In this document: positions 16,896 to 25,918 of the stretch, one piece after another
Layout of the letters: each line of letters begins with the position of its first letter
How positions within the stretch are numbered: the stretch's first letter is position 1
Translations under genes and position numbers: made by a program
From: Prado023 sp963706875
GTDB lineage: Bacteria; Actinomycetota; Actinomycetes; S36-B12; CAIYMF01
Length of the DNA: 64,000 nt
Assembly: GCA_963706875.1 (NCBI GenBank)
Contig: CAVPNW010000019.1
Location: 217,550-281,549 of the forward strand
Direction of reading: 5' to 3'
The notes under the pieces: generated by a model
What the model saw: only the letters and a program-made list of their open reading frames with translations
Databases searched by the model: none
What the model was told of the DNA's origin: nothing

Positions 16896-19184
16896 TCAGC
16901 CCTCGATCCGGAACCCCGCCCGAAGCAGATCCGCCGAGCGCGAACTGGGCCCGACGAGCAGCTCGAACTCGCCTGGCTCGACGACGCGGCGGCCGTCGGC
17001 GGTGACCAGAGTGCACGATCCGGCGGGCACCTCGATCTCGACCGTGAGCGAAGCCCCCGGTGGCACCTGGACCTGGCGCCATGCCTTGAGCTCCCTGTCG
17101 GCCCAGGTCACGCTGGTCACCAGGTCGCTGACGTAGGCCTGGACCGTCTCCAGCGCAGGGCGGGCGCCGGTGTTGGTGAGCGTGACCTCGGCGCGCACGA
17201 CCCCGTCCACTCCAAGCACGGCGTCAGTCACGGCCAGGTCCGAGTACTCGACTGTCGAGTAGCTCAAGCCCTCCCCGAACACGAACAGCGGCTCCTGGGT
17301 GAGGTCGGCATAGCGATCACCGTGCTGCCCGCGGATCTGGTTGTAGTACACCGGCTGCTGGCCCACGTGCCGTGGCACCGACAGCGGAATCCGCCCCGTG
17401 GGCTCGATCAGGCCGAGGACCAGCTCGGCGATCGCCTGCCCGCCGCGCATGCCCGGGTTGAAGGCCTCGATGATCGCGGCCGCACCCATCGCCGACGCCG
17501 GAAGGACCGACGGCTTCGAGTGCACCAGCACCACGATGACCGGGGTGCCGGTGGCCGCCAGCGCGTCGAGGAGGGGCACCTGGCCGCCCTGCAGCTCGAG
17601 AGTGGCCGTGGAGCGGGTCTCGCCGGTCAGCGCGATCGTGTCGCCGACCACAACCACCGTGTAGTCGGCAGCCTCAGCCGCGGCCACCGCCTCGGCCAGC
17701 AGCGCCTCGTCGACGGGGGCCGGCGAGAAGATCGGTGCCCGCGCCGCGCCGTCATGCCACACATCCCCGGCCGGGTCGGGCACGAGGACCTCGATGTCGG
17801 CTCCGCGCGCGTACGTGACATCCCAGCCCTCAGGGACGACGGCGCGCACTCCGTCGAGGACGGTCTGCACCATCTCGCGGGGGTGGCCGTCGGGCATCCA
17901 GTTGATCTGCCCGGAGTCGCCGGCCCAGTCGCCGAGCACCGCCGCCGGATCGTCGGCGTTGGGCCCGATGACCGCGATCGTCCGCGCCGGGCCGATGGCC
18001 AGCGCCCGCCCGTCAGCGCCGGACGTCAACCCGCCCTCCAGTGGCAGCGTTCCGTCGTTGCGCAGCAGCACGAGCGACCGGCGCGCCACCTCGAGGTTCA
18101 GGGCGGCATGCCCGGCACTGCCGATCACCTCGGCGCGCCGGGCAGGGTCAGCGGGCGGTCGTGGATCCTCGAACAGCCCCAGCTCGAACTTGAGCCGAAG
18201 GATCCGACGGACGGCGGCGTCGACCTCTGCCTCGGTCAGCCGTCCATCGGCAACCGCCTCCTGGGCGCCGGAGAAGAACTCCGGCGTGGTCATCACCAGG
18301 TCGTTGCCCGCCCGGACGGCGACCGCGGAGGCCTCGACGTAGTCGGCGCACACCTTCTGCTCCCACACCATGCGCCCGACGTCGTCCCAATCGGTCACGA
18401 GCATCCCGGTGAAGCCCCACTCGCCCTTGAGCACGTCATTGAGCAGCCAGCGGTTCGCGGTGATCGGGACGCCATCCATCGCCTGGTAGCCGAGCATGAA
18501 CGTCCGACAGCCAGCCCGAGCCACCCGCTCGAACGGGGGCAGGAACCAGGAGCGCAGCTTGCGCGGGCTGATGTCGGACTCGCTGGCATCACGCCCGCCC
18601 TGGGTCTCGGAGTACCCGGCGAAGTGCTTGGCGCACGCGAGCACGGCCGTCGGGTCATCCAGACCGTCCCCCTGGTAGCCGCGCACCATCGCCGCCCCGA
18701 GCTCCCCGATCAGGTAGGGGTCCTCGCCGAAGGTCTCGCCCACCCGCCCCCAGCGCAGGTCACGCGCGATGCACAGCACCGGGGAGAACGTCCAGTGCAG
18801 CCCGGTCGCGGACACCTCCACGGCGGTCGCCCGGGCCATCCGCTCCACCAGGTCCGCGTCCCAGGAGCACGCCATGGCCAGCTGCGTCGGGAAGATCGTG
18901 GCACCCGGCCAGAACGAGTGCCCGTGGATCGCGTCGTCCGCGGTCAGCAGGGGGATGCCCAGCCTGGTCCCTGCCGCCAGGTCGATCGCCTTGACCATGG
19001 CCTCCGGCGAGGCGTGCAGGATCGAGCCGGCCAGCATGGTCGTGACGATGTCGTCGAGGTCCCCCTGCGCATTGAGCTGCAGCATCTGCCCGACCTTCTC
19101 GGGCAGGGTCATGCGACCCAGCAGGTCCTCGACCCGCTCGTCGACGTCCAACCCGGCATCCAGGTAGGGCAGGACTGTGATCAC
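16896..19184 (-). CDS. Glycoside hydrolase family 3 beta-glucosidase
   Basis: A 762-aa GH3 enzyme of BglX type. The barrel domain begins RVEDLLGRMTLPEKVGQM and includes LHWTFSPVLCIARDLRWGRVGETFGEDP and the KHFAGY segment. The nucleophile aspartate lies in LVTDWDDVG (equivalent to SDW). The second domain and a C-terminal fibronectin III-like domain (TLTNTGARPALETVQAYVSD) follow. There is no signal peptide, so it is probably cytoplasmic and cleaves imported disaccharides or oligosaccharides. GTG at 19184 is preceded by GGAGG with 5 nt spacing. It lies 68 bases after the small lipoprotein gene and may be read from the operator-bearing promoter at 19762-19791. Confidence 0.92.
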   Translation of the reverse strand: MITVLPYLDAGLDVDERVEDLLGRMTLPEKVGQMLQLNAQGDLDDIVTTMLAGSILHASPEAMVKAIDLAAGTRLGIPLLTADDAIHGHSFWPGATIFPTQLAMACSWDADLVERMARATAVEVSATGLHWTFSPVLCIARDLRWGRVGETFGEDPYLIGELGAAMVRGYQGDGLDDPTAVLACAKHFAGYSETQGGRDASESDISPRKLRSWFLPPFERVARAGCRTFMLGYQAMDGVPITANRWLLNDVLKGEWGFTGMLVTDWDDVGRMVWEQKVCADYVEASAVAVRAGNDLVMTTPEFFSGAQEAVADGRLTEAEVDAAVRRILRLKFELGLFEDPRPPADPARRAEVIGSAGHAALNLEVARRSLVLLRNDGTLPLEGGLTSGADGRALAIGPARTIAVIGPNADDPAAVLGDWAGDSGQINWMPDGHPREMVQTVLDGVRAVVPEGWDVTYARGADIEVLVPDPAGDVWHDGAARAPIFSPAPVDEALLAEAVAAAEAADYTVVVVGDTIALTGETRSTATLELQGGQVPLLDALAATGTPVIVVLVHSKPSVLPASAMGAAAIIEAFNPGMRGGQAIAELVLGLIEPTGRIPLSVPRHVGQQPVYYNQIRGQHGDRYADLTQEPLFVFGEGLSYSTVEYSDLAVTDAVLGVDGVVRAEVTLTNTGARPALETVQAYVSDLVTSVTWADRELKAWRQVQVPPGASLTVEIEVPAGSCTLVTADGRRVVEPGEFELLVGPSSRSADLLRAGFRIEG

Positions 19185-19252
19185 GATGGCCTCCTTCGCC
19201 CCCCCTGGCCCGGTCGGGCTGGTCCACGCGTCGATGAGGCGGACAGCGGTGA

Positions 19253-19672
19253 CTACGTGCAGCCGATCTCGGCCTTGACACCCTCGAGGTCGCTTGTCAG
19301 CCCGTCGATCGCGGCCTCATACTGCGGCGCCGCCTCGCTCGGCGGGATATCGGCGGGGATGGCCTCAATGGCGGCCGTGAAGGTGTCGTAAGCCGTGGAG
19401 ATGTCCTCCTGCGCCGCGTCCGACAGCTGGGACAGAGGGACCGAGTTCGCCTCGATGGCCGCCTGGACCGCACCCCACTGGGTCTTCACGAGATCGGCCG
19501 AGCTGCCGTTCTCGATCAGGGCCTCCATCTTCTGGACCTCTGTCTGGACCTTGGCCGCACCCTCGCAGTACGCGGCGTTGACCTCGGCCGTGTCCGTCGA
19601 GGACGAGCAGGCAGACAGGGACAGGGCCAGGGCGATCCCGGCGAGAGCTGCGGTGGTGCGCCTGTAGTTCAT
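19253..19672 (-). CDS. Small secreted lipoprotein, unknown function
   Basis: A 139-aa protein with a clear lipoprotein signal: MNYRRTTAALAG, a hydrophobic stretch, then LSLSAC with the lipidated Cys22. The mature part is acidic and helical (AAKVQTEVQKMEALIENG, AAIEAIPADIPPSEAAPQY) and ends in a second cysteine, CT. ATG at 19672 is chosen: GAGGAG lies 7 nt before it. I do not recognise a family. It is the first gene after a minus-strand promoter whose spacer contains the LacI-type palindrome, and GH3 follows, so it may belong to the sugar regulon. Confidence 0.72.
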   Translation of the reverse strand: MNYRRTTAALAGIALALSLSACSSSTDTAEVNAAYCEGAAKVQTEVQKMEALIENGSSADLVKTQWGAVQAAIEANSVPLSQLSDAAQEDISTAYDTFTAAIEAIPADIPPSEAAPQYEAAIDGLTSDLEGVKAEIGCT

Positions 19673-19761
19673 CGTGCGACTCCTCATGCGGTCACCTGCC
19701 GCGACCCATCCTGCCGGACGTGGATCGTGCCAGGAGCCTCCCGACCTGGGCTGGTGGATCC

Positions 19762-19791
19762 AGTAAAGCAGGGAGAGCGCTCTCCTGTCAC
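19762..19791 (-). promoter_or_regulatory. Promoter with LacI-type operator in the spacer
   Basis: On the minus strand GTGACA (19791-19786) and TTTACT (19767-19762) are 18 bases apart. The 14-bp palindrome GGAGAGCGCTCTCC (19772-19785) lies inside the spacer. This is the best promoter for the lipoprotein-GH3 pair. The same operator is 64 bases upstream of the plus-strand gene at 19850. Confidence 0.62.
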
Positions 19792-19849
19792 CCCGGGCGT
19801 CGCCGGCCCGACGTCACCGCGCGGCACGATGACCTGCTTGGATGCAGCC

Positions 19850-20755
19850 ATGCACGCAGCCCACGCCCTGACAAGACGCTGCGGCCCGACCGAGGTCGAG
19901 TTCCTACCGGCGGAGGGCGGCCGCCTGAGCCAGCTCCGCTACAACGGGGTGGACCTGGTCCTGCCTCCCGGCCGGGTGCCGGGTTTCCACGGTGACACCT
20001 TCTGGCCCAGCCCGCAGGCGAGATTCGACTGGCCGCCCCCACCGGTGCTGGACGCGGGACCCTACGAGATCGTCGCGGAGTCGCCCCTCTCGCTGAGCCT
20101 GCGCAGCGCCCCCGATCCTGAGTTCGGACTTCAGGTCGAGAAGCGGTTCGACCTGTCCGAGCACGGCCTGGCCATGCAGTTCACCCTCACGAACATCTGG
20201 TCGCACGCGCAGGACGTCGCCCCATGGCAGGTGACCCGGGCGCCCCGCACCGGGATCCTCGTCTGGGCCACGGGCCAGCCCTTCGACGACGACGACCGCC
20301 TCCAGAAGCAGGCAGAGGATCCCGGCTGCTGGTACGTGCACTCCGGCTCAACCGCGGCGTTCCAGGGACTGGCGGTCGGCAAGGACCACTCGAGCGTCGT
20401 GGTGCCCGCTGTGACGACGACATCCAAGCTCTTCACCGACGCCCGTGGGTGGCTGGCCCATGCGCACCATTCGACCCTCTTCCTGAGGATCTTCCCGGAC
20501 CTGACGCTCGACCAGGCAGCACCACGCCAGGCCGAGGTCGAGATGTACTTCGACTCGGAGCGCGACTACATCGAGCTCGAGAACCAGGGCGCCTACGTGA
20601 CCCTGGCCCCGGGGCAGAGCCTGACATACCCCGTCGAATGGCGATTCCGCGCCCTCGACCCGGGGCTGCCGACCGACCGACTCACCCCCCAGCTGCTTGC
20701 TGATATCGACACGGCTCTCGATCAGCCCGGCTCGCACCTGGGTCGGCCCGAGTAG
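19850..20755 (+). CDS. DUF4380/galactose-mutarotase-like protein
   Basis: A 301-aa beta-rich protein resembling DUF4380 and aldose-1-epimerase supersandwich folds. It has GGRLSQLRYNGVDLVLP, DTFWPSPQARFDWPPPP, FTLTNIWSHAQDVAPWQVTR and a closing EVEMYFDSERDYIELENQG. The conserved Trp/His-rich face suggests carbohydrate binding; catalytic residues are not assigned. ATG at 19850 is chosen; ATG at 19829 is in frame and possible. The LacI-type palindrome at 19772-19785 and the position beside the sugar genes suggest a role in handling sugar anomers or oligosaccharides. No strong plus-strand promoter is visible. Confidence 0.6.
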   Translation: MHAAHALTRRCGPTEVEFLPAEGGRLSQLRYNGVDLVLPPGRVPGFHGDTFWPSPQARFDWPPPPVLDAGPYEIVAESPLSLSLRSAPDPEFGLQVEKRFDLSEHGLAMQFTLTNIWSHAQDVAPWQVTRAPRTGILVWATGQPFDDDDRLQKQAEDPGCWYVHSGSTAAFQGLAVGKDHSSVVVPAVTTTSKLFTDARGWLAHAHHSTLFLRIFPDLTLDQAAPRQAEVEMYFDSERDYIELENQGAYVTLAPGQSLTYPVEWRFRALDPGLPTDRLTPQLLADIDTALDQPGSHLGRPE

Positions 20756-20815
20756 CCATCCCAGCCGCCGGCAAGGACCCGCAAGGACCTCGGCACGGTC
20801 AGGACCTCGGCAGGG

Positions 20816-20870
20816 TTGACAACGAGCGGGCGCCGGGCCATTCTGGAGCAGATGCGAGAGAGCGCTCTCT
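20816..20870 (+). promoter_or_regulatory. Promoter and LacI-type operator of the sugar ATPase gene
   Basis: TTGACA (20816-20821), 17-base spacer, CATTCT (20839-20844), then the perfect 14-bp palindrome AGAGAGCGCTCTCT at 20857-20870 just after the predicted transcription start. The leader to the ATG is about 145 bases and contains a small hairpin, CCGGCA and TGCCGG, at 20960-20977. Confidence 0.72.
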
Positions 20871-20995
20871 GAGGCGCTCCCGGACATCGCCCCCATCGGG
20901 TTGTGGTCATCGCAATGGCGCTGGCCCGGTGCTCGAGCACCACCCTCCACACGGATCGTCCGGCACGTACCTGCCGGTGAAGGGATTGACTGATC

Positions 20996-22090
20996 ATGGC
21001 CACTGTGACGTTCAAGGGCGCGACCCGGATCTACCCGGGGTCGACGAAGCCTGCTCTGGACAAGTTGGACCTCGAGGTCAAGGACCAGGAGTTCCTGGTC
21101 CTCGTCGGCCCGTCGGGCTGCGGGAAGTCGACCTGCCTGCGGATGCTGGCCGGGTTGGAGGAGGTCAACGAGGGCGCGATCTTCATCGGCGACCGGGACG
21201 TGACCAACCTGGCCCCGAAGGACCGCGACATCGCGATGGTGTTCCAGTCCTACGCCCTCTACCCGCACATGACCGTGCGGGAGAACATGGGCTTCGCGCT
21301 GCAGATCGCCGGCATGGACAAGAAGGAGATCACCCAGCGGGTCGACGACGCCGCGAAGATCCTGGACCTCGAACCGTACCTGGACCGCAAGCCCAAGGCG
21401 ATGTCCGGTGGGCAGCGCCAGCGCGTGGCCATGGGCCGGGCGATCGTGCGCAACCCGCAGGTGTTCCTGATGGACGAGCCGCTGTCGAACCTGGACGCGA
21501 AGCTGCGGGTGCAGACCCGCACCCAGATCGCCAAGCTCCAGCGCGACCTCGGCGTCACCACCGTCTACGTCACCCACGACCAGACCGAGGCCATGACCAT
21601 GGGCGACCGGATCGCCGTGCTCAAGGACGGCATCCTGATGCAGGTCGGCACCCCCCAGGATCTCTACGACACCCCCGCCAACGTGTTCGTCGCCGGGTTC
21701 ATCGGATCCCCGGCCATGAACATCATCGAAGCCCCCCTGGTCGAGGGCAACATCCGCCTGGGCGACAAGTCCGTGCCGGTGCCCGAGGCCGCCGCGAAGG
21801 TCCTGGCCGAACGCGGACGCACCAGCGTGGTCATGGGCATGCGCCCCGAGGACCTGCGCGTCACCGACAGCGAGAACGCCTGGCCCGTCGAGGTCCTCAT
21901 CGTCGAGGGCCTGGGAGCCGACGCCTACGTCTACACCGAAGTCAAGCTCCCCGACGGCGGCACCCAACAAGTCGTGGTCCGCACCGACGGACGACAGATC
22001 CCCGCCCGCGGATCCATCCTCGGCCTCGAAGCCATCCCCCACCACACCCACCTCTTCGACCCCGAAACCGGCGAACGCCTCCAGTACTGA
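20996..22090 (+). CDS. msiK: MsiK/UgpC-type ABC sugar importer ATPase
   Basis: A 364-aa ATPase of the CUT1 class. Walker A GPSGCGKS (about 38), Q-loop VFQSYALYPH, signature MSGGQRQR, Walker B VFLMDEP and the switch His in YVTHD are all intact. A C-terminal TOBE regulatory domain starts near residue 235. In streptomycetes one MsiK energises several CUT1 importers, and the neighbouring cebEFG-like operon lacks its own ATPase, so this protein most likely serves it and perhaps others. It has its own operator-bearing promoter. The last third uses GAA, CAA and C-ending codons more than the first two thirds. Confidence 0.93.
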   Translation: MATVTFKGATRIYPGSTKPALDKLDLEVKDQEFLVLVGPSGCGKSTCLRMLAGLEEVNEGAIFIGDRDVTNLAPKDRDIAMVFQSYALYPHMTVRENMGFALQIAGMDKKEITQRVDDAAKILDLEPYLDRKPKAMSGGQRQRVAMGRAIVRNPQVFLMDEPLSNLDAKLRVQTRTQIAKLQRDLGVTTVYVTHDQTEAMTMGDRIAVLKDGILMQVGTPQDLYDTPANVFVAGFIGSPAMNIIEAPLVEGNIRLGDKSVPVPEAAAKVLAERGRTSVVMGMRPEDLRVTDSENAWPVEVLIVEGLGADAYVYTEVKLPDGGTQQVVVRTDGRQIPARGSILGLEAIPHHTHLFDPETGERLQY

Positions 22091-22103
22091 CTCACCGGAT
22101 GGA

Positions 22104-22136
22104 AGTGGCCCAGACCCGTACGGGGGCTGGGCCACT
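22104..22136. terminator. Terminator between msiK and the phosphorylase-like gene
   Basis: AGTGGCCCAG and CTGGGCCACT form a 10-bp stem; the 13-base loop contains the inner palindrome CCCGTACGGG. It lies between converging genes and can serve both. Confidence 0.7.
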
Positions 22137-22177
22137 GTCCTGTCCGTGCTGACCGCAACTGCGGCGGCCAGACAGCG

Positions 22178-25100
22178 TCAGAGCGCTGCGGGAGTGCGCA
22201 CCTCGATCAGGTCGACGGTCCCGGTGCGGCCGAAGATGCTGGCGCTCAGGTCCTGGGGGATGCGACCATCCGGGCAGTCCAGGGCAGTCCCGTCCGCCCG
22301 CACGACCCGCACGCTGAGCACCTCGGCCTGCCGGTACACGACCGGCACCTGGCAGAACGTGAAGGCCAGCGAGCCGGCCATCAGGTCGACCCTGCCCTCA
22401 TGGCCCAGGACGTCGACGTACTCGAAGGTCCCGGGAACATCGCGCCACTCGGTCGCGCGCAACAGGATGGGCCGGAACACGATCTGGCCGTCCTCGACCC
22501 GCAGGCCGAGCTCGCCGAGGCGGGTCAGGACCTCCTCCTTCACCTGGCCGGTCATGCCGGGCTGGCGGGCACCGTGCCCGGCGGGCGTGTGGGAGTAGGG
22601 GTCGGCCGGGAAGGCCCCGTAGACCTCCGCGGACTTGCAGTACCCGAGCCCGGCTCGGACGTCCTCGTAGGCCGCGACCAACGCCTCGATCGTCGCGCTC
22701 GACTCACCGTCGGCCACTGCCCGCTCGACGGTCTCCTGCACCGCGAGCAGGAGCTTGGACACCATGTGCCAGTAGATGCTGCCCAACCCCTCGTAGGCGA
22801 AGAACGACCCGGACCGCCCGGTGAACTCCGCGTGGGCGAACACCTCCTCGAAGATGTCCAGCAGCTCGTCGCGCCCGGCCCTGGCCACCTCACCCAGATC
22901 CGGATCGTCCGCGAGCCGGTCAAGTGCGTCCTGCACGTCGCGGACGTTGCGGATGCCGGCCGCGAAGTGCAGGTCCCCGTGCACGTCCTCGATGACCAGG
23001 CTGCGGTCCCCCGCCGCCACCAGGGCGGCGACCAGCGGGCAGGACTGCGCCCGACTGGCTGGGAAGGTGTTCCGATCGAGGAAGCCGGCAAGGTCCTTGT
23101 CGGGGTACAGCGTGTAGCTGTGCTGGTCTGCTCGGTATAGGTGGCTGGCCCGCAGCCCGGCAATCAGGGCCAGGGACTCCTGCGCCCCGAGCTCGCCGCT
23201 GGACAGCATCGCGACCTGGCCCTCGAGCATCTCCGGCAGCCGACGGATCCGCGCCCCGCCGTCGGCGAGATCGAGGGTGTTGTACGAGTGGTAGAGCGCA
23301 TCCTCGCGCCGGTTGGCCAGCAGGCTCGCGTCGATGTAGGACAGGGCGGAGTCGAGAAGGAGCTGGACCTGATCGTCGGTGACGACCGTGCGCGCCCCGC
23401 TGAACCCGGCGTAGACCCGCTCGCGATACGCGCTGCCGAGGGACCCGAGATCGTCCATGAAGGCGCGTCGGGACGCGTCTGTGAAGCCCTTGTCGAGGCG
23501 CTCCCGGTGCCCCTGCAGGGCCTGGGAGACAGCGCTCAGTAGGTGCGCGAGCTCCACGGTCAGGTGCGCGTCGGCGGTCACGAGCCCTCGGATGAACTCC
23601 ACGTAGCGCCGCAGCTGGGCCAGCGTCACCACGGACAGCCCGCGCCCGACGAGGGCGTTGTTGGCGTCGTTCCACTCCGGGCGCTGGGTGTTCATCCAGA
23701 TCCCGCCGTCCGGCACGAGGTTCACCAGCTTCGCGAGCAGCAGGAGCAGGAGCTTCTCGGCCAGGGTGACCCGGACCAGCTCGCCGTCGGGGCCGTGCAC
23801 CAGCCGCCCGTCGGCACCTCGCTGGGAGACCCGCGCTGCGATGAGAGCCTCGTGGTCCTCGTCGAAGGTGATCGTCTCGAACGGGTCGGCAAGGATCTGG
23901 TCGTAGTCGGCGATCCGGTAGGGGACGTCGGCGTGGGTGAAGATCGTTGCGTCGAGCATCCCCTCCAGGCGACCGGGATGGAACCGCGCCGAGGTCTCAA
24001 GGAGCCGGAGCAGGTAGACGATCTGGTGGTCGCTCCAGTAGCCGATGTTGGCGAACGGGTCCTCCGGCTCGGGGACCTCCCAGTCGATGCCCGAGCGCGA
24101 GATCCGGTAGGGGTTGTAGCCATCTGCCGTCGTGGCGTCGAGGAACACCGCCACCATCGACTCCAGGTACTCGGGGAACGACCACGCCAGCGCCTCCCAG
24201 TTCTGGAAGATGTCGCGCCAGTTGCCCTGGAAGAACAGCTGCGGATCACCGTTCTCGTCGCGCAGGGCGATCTGGAACTTGTTCCAGGGCCGGGAGGGAT
24301 CCCCGTGGCGACGGCTGAACGTCAGGGGCAGGTACTCCAGGGCCATCCTGAGCAGGTCGGGGTTCCTGCTGGCCCTGGCTCCCTCGATCAGCTGGCTGAT
24401 CGTCATCTGCTCGGGCATGTCGGCCAGGAGCGGCACGCAGAGCGCTGCCGTGGCCGGGCTGCGCTCCTCGATGAACGCGCACACATCGCTGGCGTCGACC
24501 ACGTACCCCGCGGCCGGGATCCCGCCGCGCATCACGTTGAACAGCACGTTGGCCGTGTGGTGGGCGGTCGCACGCTCCTCGCCGGTGGACTGGAACCCGT
24601 CCGCGGAGGCCAGGATCCGATCGAGGTCGCCGCGACTGGCCCGCAGGTCCTCCTCCAGGAGGGTCGCCAGCTGCTCGGGCTGCGCCAGCAGGTCGCGCAG
24701 CGCCACCACATCGGCGGCATCCTGCTCGACATCTCCGACGATGCTCCACGACCGCTGCTCTGCGGGCCCCAGGCTCATGTGCGTGTGGACGAGGTAGGCG
24801 CCCCGCTGGCCACGGACGTCGTGCTCTGCGACGACGGGACCGCCGCGGCGGAACGCCGGCAGCTGCTGGGTCGAGACCAGGAGGTCGACGCCACCGAGTC
24901 CGACGTGCCAGGCCACGTTCGCGTACAGGGACTCACTGGGCTCAGCGAGGTCGGTCAGCCGGGAGCTCAACCAGAACATGCCCAACCCGGTGCGCCGGTC
25001 GGCCTCGGAACGCTTGTAGGCGTCGAGCAGGTTGCTCAGCCTGTTCTGGATGTCCACGTTGACGCCCGCGGGCAGCACGTTGACGAACCCATCGAGGAGC

Positions 25101-25621
25101 TCGACGTCACACTCGTGATCGCCGATGTTGGTCAGCTCGCAGCTGCGCACGATCCCGAACCTGGTGCCCGTCTGCCAGGTCACACGCATCCGCAGGCCGA
25201 GGTCCGCCCGGACCTCCTCGAAGACCAGCGCAGTGCCGGCGATGTCCTTGTACAGCGCGCGCCACGGCCCGTCGCCCTCGTGCTGGTCGGACGTGAACGG
25301 CTCCCACAGGACCCCCGAGGCTCCGGGGACGGTCACGCGCAAGAGGCTCAGGCCACCGGTCCGCCCGGCGCTCTCGGCCACCTTGTCGTCGGTGTAGTAG
25401 GGGAACAGCGCCGAGTCCGGCGCGACGCGTCCGGCGGTCAACCCGCCGGTGCTCGACACGAACAGCCATGCGTTCCCGGCACCGACGACAGTCATGAAGA
25501 ACGGGGCCATGCGGTCGTACTCGTCGATGCGGTAGAACCGACGGCCGAGCAGATCCACGTAGCCCTCGGCGACCTCGGACTCACTGGCGACGGCTTCGGG
25601 ATCCAGTACCTGACCGAGCAT
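22178..25621 (-). CDS. Very large phosphorylase-like enzyme (GH94/GH149 type)
   Basis: A 1147-aa cytoplasmic protein with no signal peptide. The N-terminal half is beta-rich like the supersandwich domain of inverting disaccharide phosphorylases (DEYDRMAPFFMTVV, SSTGGLTAGR, FPYYTDDK). The centre is helical, with FQGNWRDIFQNWE and a segment RPEWNDANNALVGRG that recalls the DWND motif carrying the acid of GH94 enzymes, here with Glu first. A C-terminal beta domain follows. Cellobiose phosphorylases are near 800 aa; 1100-1180 aa fits 1,2-beta-oligoglucan phosphorylase (GH94) or beta-1,3-oligoglucan phosphorylase (GH149), as I recall them. Exact specificity is not readable. ATG 25621 has AGGAGG 8 nt upstream, and a LacI-type operator lies at its promoter. 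Confidence 0.6.
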   Translation of the reverse strand: MLGQVLDPEAVASESEVAEGYVDLLGRRFYRIDEYDRMAPFFMTVVGAGNAWLFVSSTGGLTAGRVAPDSALFPYYTDDKVAESAGRTGGLSLLRVTVPGASGVLWEPFTSDQHEGDGPWRALYKDIAGTALVFEEVRADLGLRMRVTWQTGTRFGIVRSCELTNIGDHECDVELLDGFVNVLPAGVNVDIQNRLSNLLDAYKRSEADRRTGLGMFWLSSRLTDLAEPSESLYANVAWHVGLGGVDLLVSTQQLPAFRRGGPVVAEHDVRGQRGAYLVHTHMSLGPAEQRSWSIVGDVEQDAADVVALRDLLAQPEQLATLLEEDLRASRGDLDRILASADGFQSTGEERATAHHTANVLFNVMRGGIPAAGYVVDASDVCAFIEERSPATAALCVPLLADMPEQMTISQLIEGARASRNPDLLRMALEYLPLTFSRRHGDPSRPWNKFQIALRDENGDPQLFFQGNWRDIFQNWEALAWSFPEYLESMVAVFLDATTADGYNPYRISRSGIDWEVPEPEDPFANIGYWSDHQIVYLLRLLETSARFHPGRLEGMLDATIFTHADVPYRIADYDQILADPFETITFDEDHEALIAARVSQRGADGRLVHGPDGELVRVTLAEKLLLLLLAKLVNLVPDGGIWMNTQRPEWNDANNALVGRGLSVVTLAQLRRYVEFIRGLVTADAHLTVELAHLLSAVSQALQGHRERLDKGFTDASRRAFMDDLGSLGSAYRERVYAGFSGARTVVTDDQVQLLLDSALSYIDASLLANRREDALYHSYNTLDLADGGARIRRLPEMLEGQVAMLSSGELGAQESLALIAGLRASHLYRADQHSYTLYPDKDLAGFLDRNTFPASRAQSCPLVAALVAAGDRSLVIEDVHGDLHFAAGIRNVRDVQDALDRLADDPDLGEVARAGRDELLDIFEEVFAHAEFTGRSGSFFAYEGLGSIYWHMVSKLLLAVQETVERAVADGESSATIEALVAAYEDVRAGLGYCKSAEVYGAFPADPYSHTPAGHGARQPGMTGQVKEEVLTRLGELGLRVEDGQIVFRPILLRATEWRDVPGTFEYVDVLGHEGRVDLMAGSLAFTFCQVPVVYRQAEVLSVRVVRADGTALDCPDGRIPQDLSASIFGRTGTVDLIEVRTPAAL

Positions 25622-25670
25622 GGGACGAGCCTCCTGGGGTCGACACGGGGTGCGAGGCAACCCTCTGGTC

Positions 25671-25718
25671 GGAGAGCGCTCTCCCCCCGAGAATGTCACA
25701 ATCTGATAACTCCCGCAA
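25671..25718 (-). promoter_or_regulatory. Promoter and LacI-type operator of the phosphorylase-like gene
   Basis: On the minus strand TTGCGG (25718-25713), 17-base spacer, CATTCT (25695-25690), then the palindrome GGAGAGCGCTCTCC (25684-25671) at the predicted transcription start. The -10 is identical to that of the msiK promoter. Confidence 0.65.
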
Positions 25719-25725
25719 GGTCGTC

Positions 25726-25786
25726 TTGACACGCATGCGCGGAAGGGTAGATGCTGCGAGAGCGCTCTCCCAGAGAGCTTCTCTCG
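25726..25786 (+). promoter_or_regulatory. Promoter and LacI-type operators of the cebE-like operon
   Basis: TTGACA (25726-25731), 18-base spacer, GATGCT (25750-25755), then GAGAGCGCTCTC at 25758-25769 over the predicted start. A degenerate second copy, GAGAG-CTT-CTCTC, lies at 25773-25785. The two divergent promoters of this region have their -35 boxes 7 bp apart. The leader to the GTG is about 155 bases. Confidence 0.7.
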
Positions 25787-25918
25787 GGGAGACGGGCGCA
25801 GGCCGCGAACCCCTCATCGGGTAGGGGACCGGCGCCCAGGACGGCCGAGGTCGCGGAACCCCGTGGCCGCGTTTGGACCGCACAGCGGAGTGTTGTGCGA
25901 TTGACACAGGGAGTGGAT

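Noticed and set aside
20348..22135. A 595-codon minus-strand frame over msiK
   Set aside because: Antisense to an ATPase with all motifs intact; the translation is His/Val/Gly-rich without domain structure.
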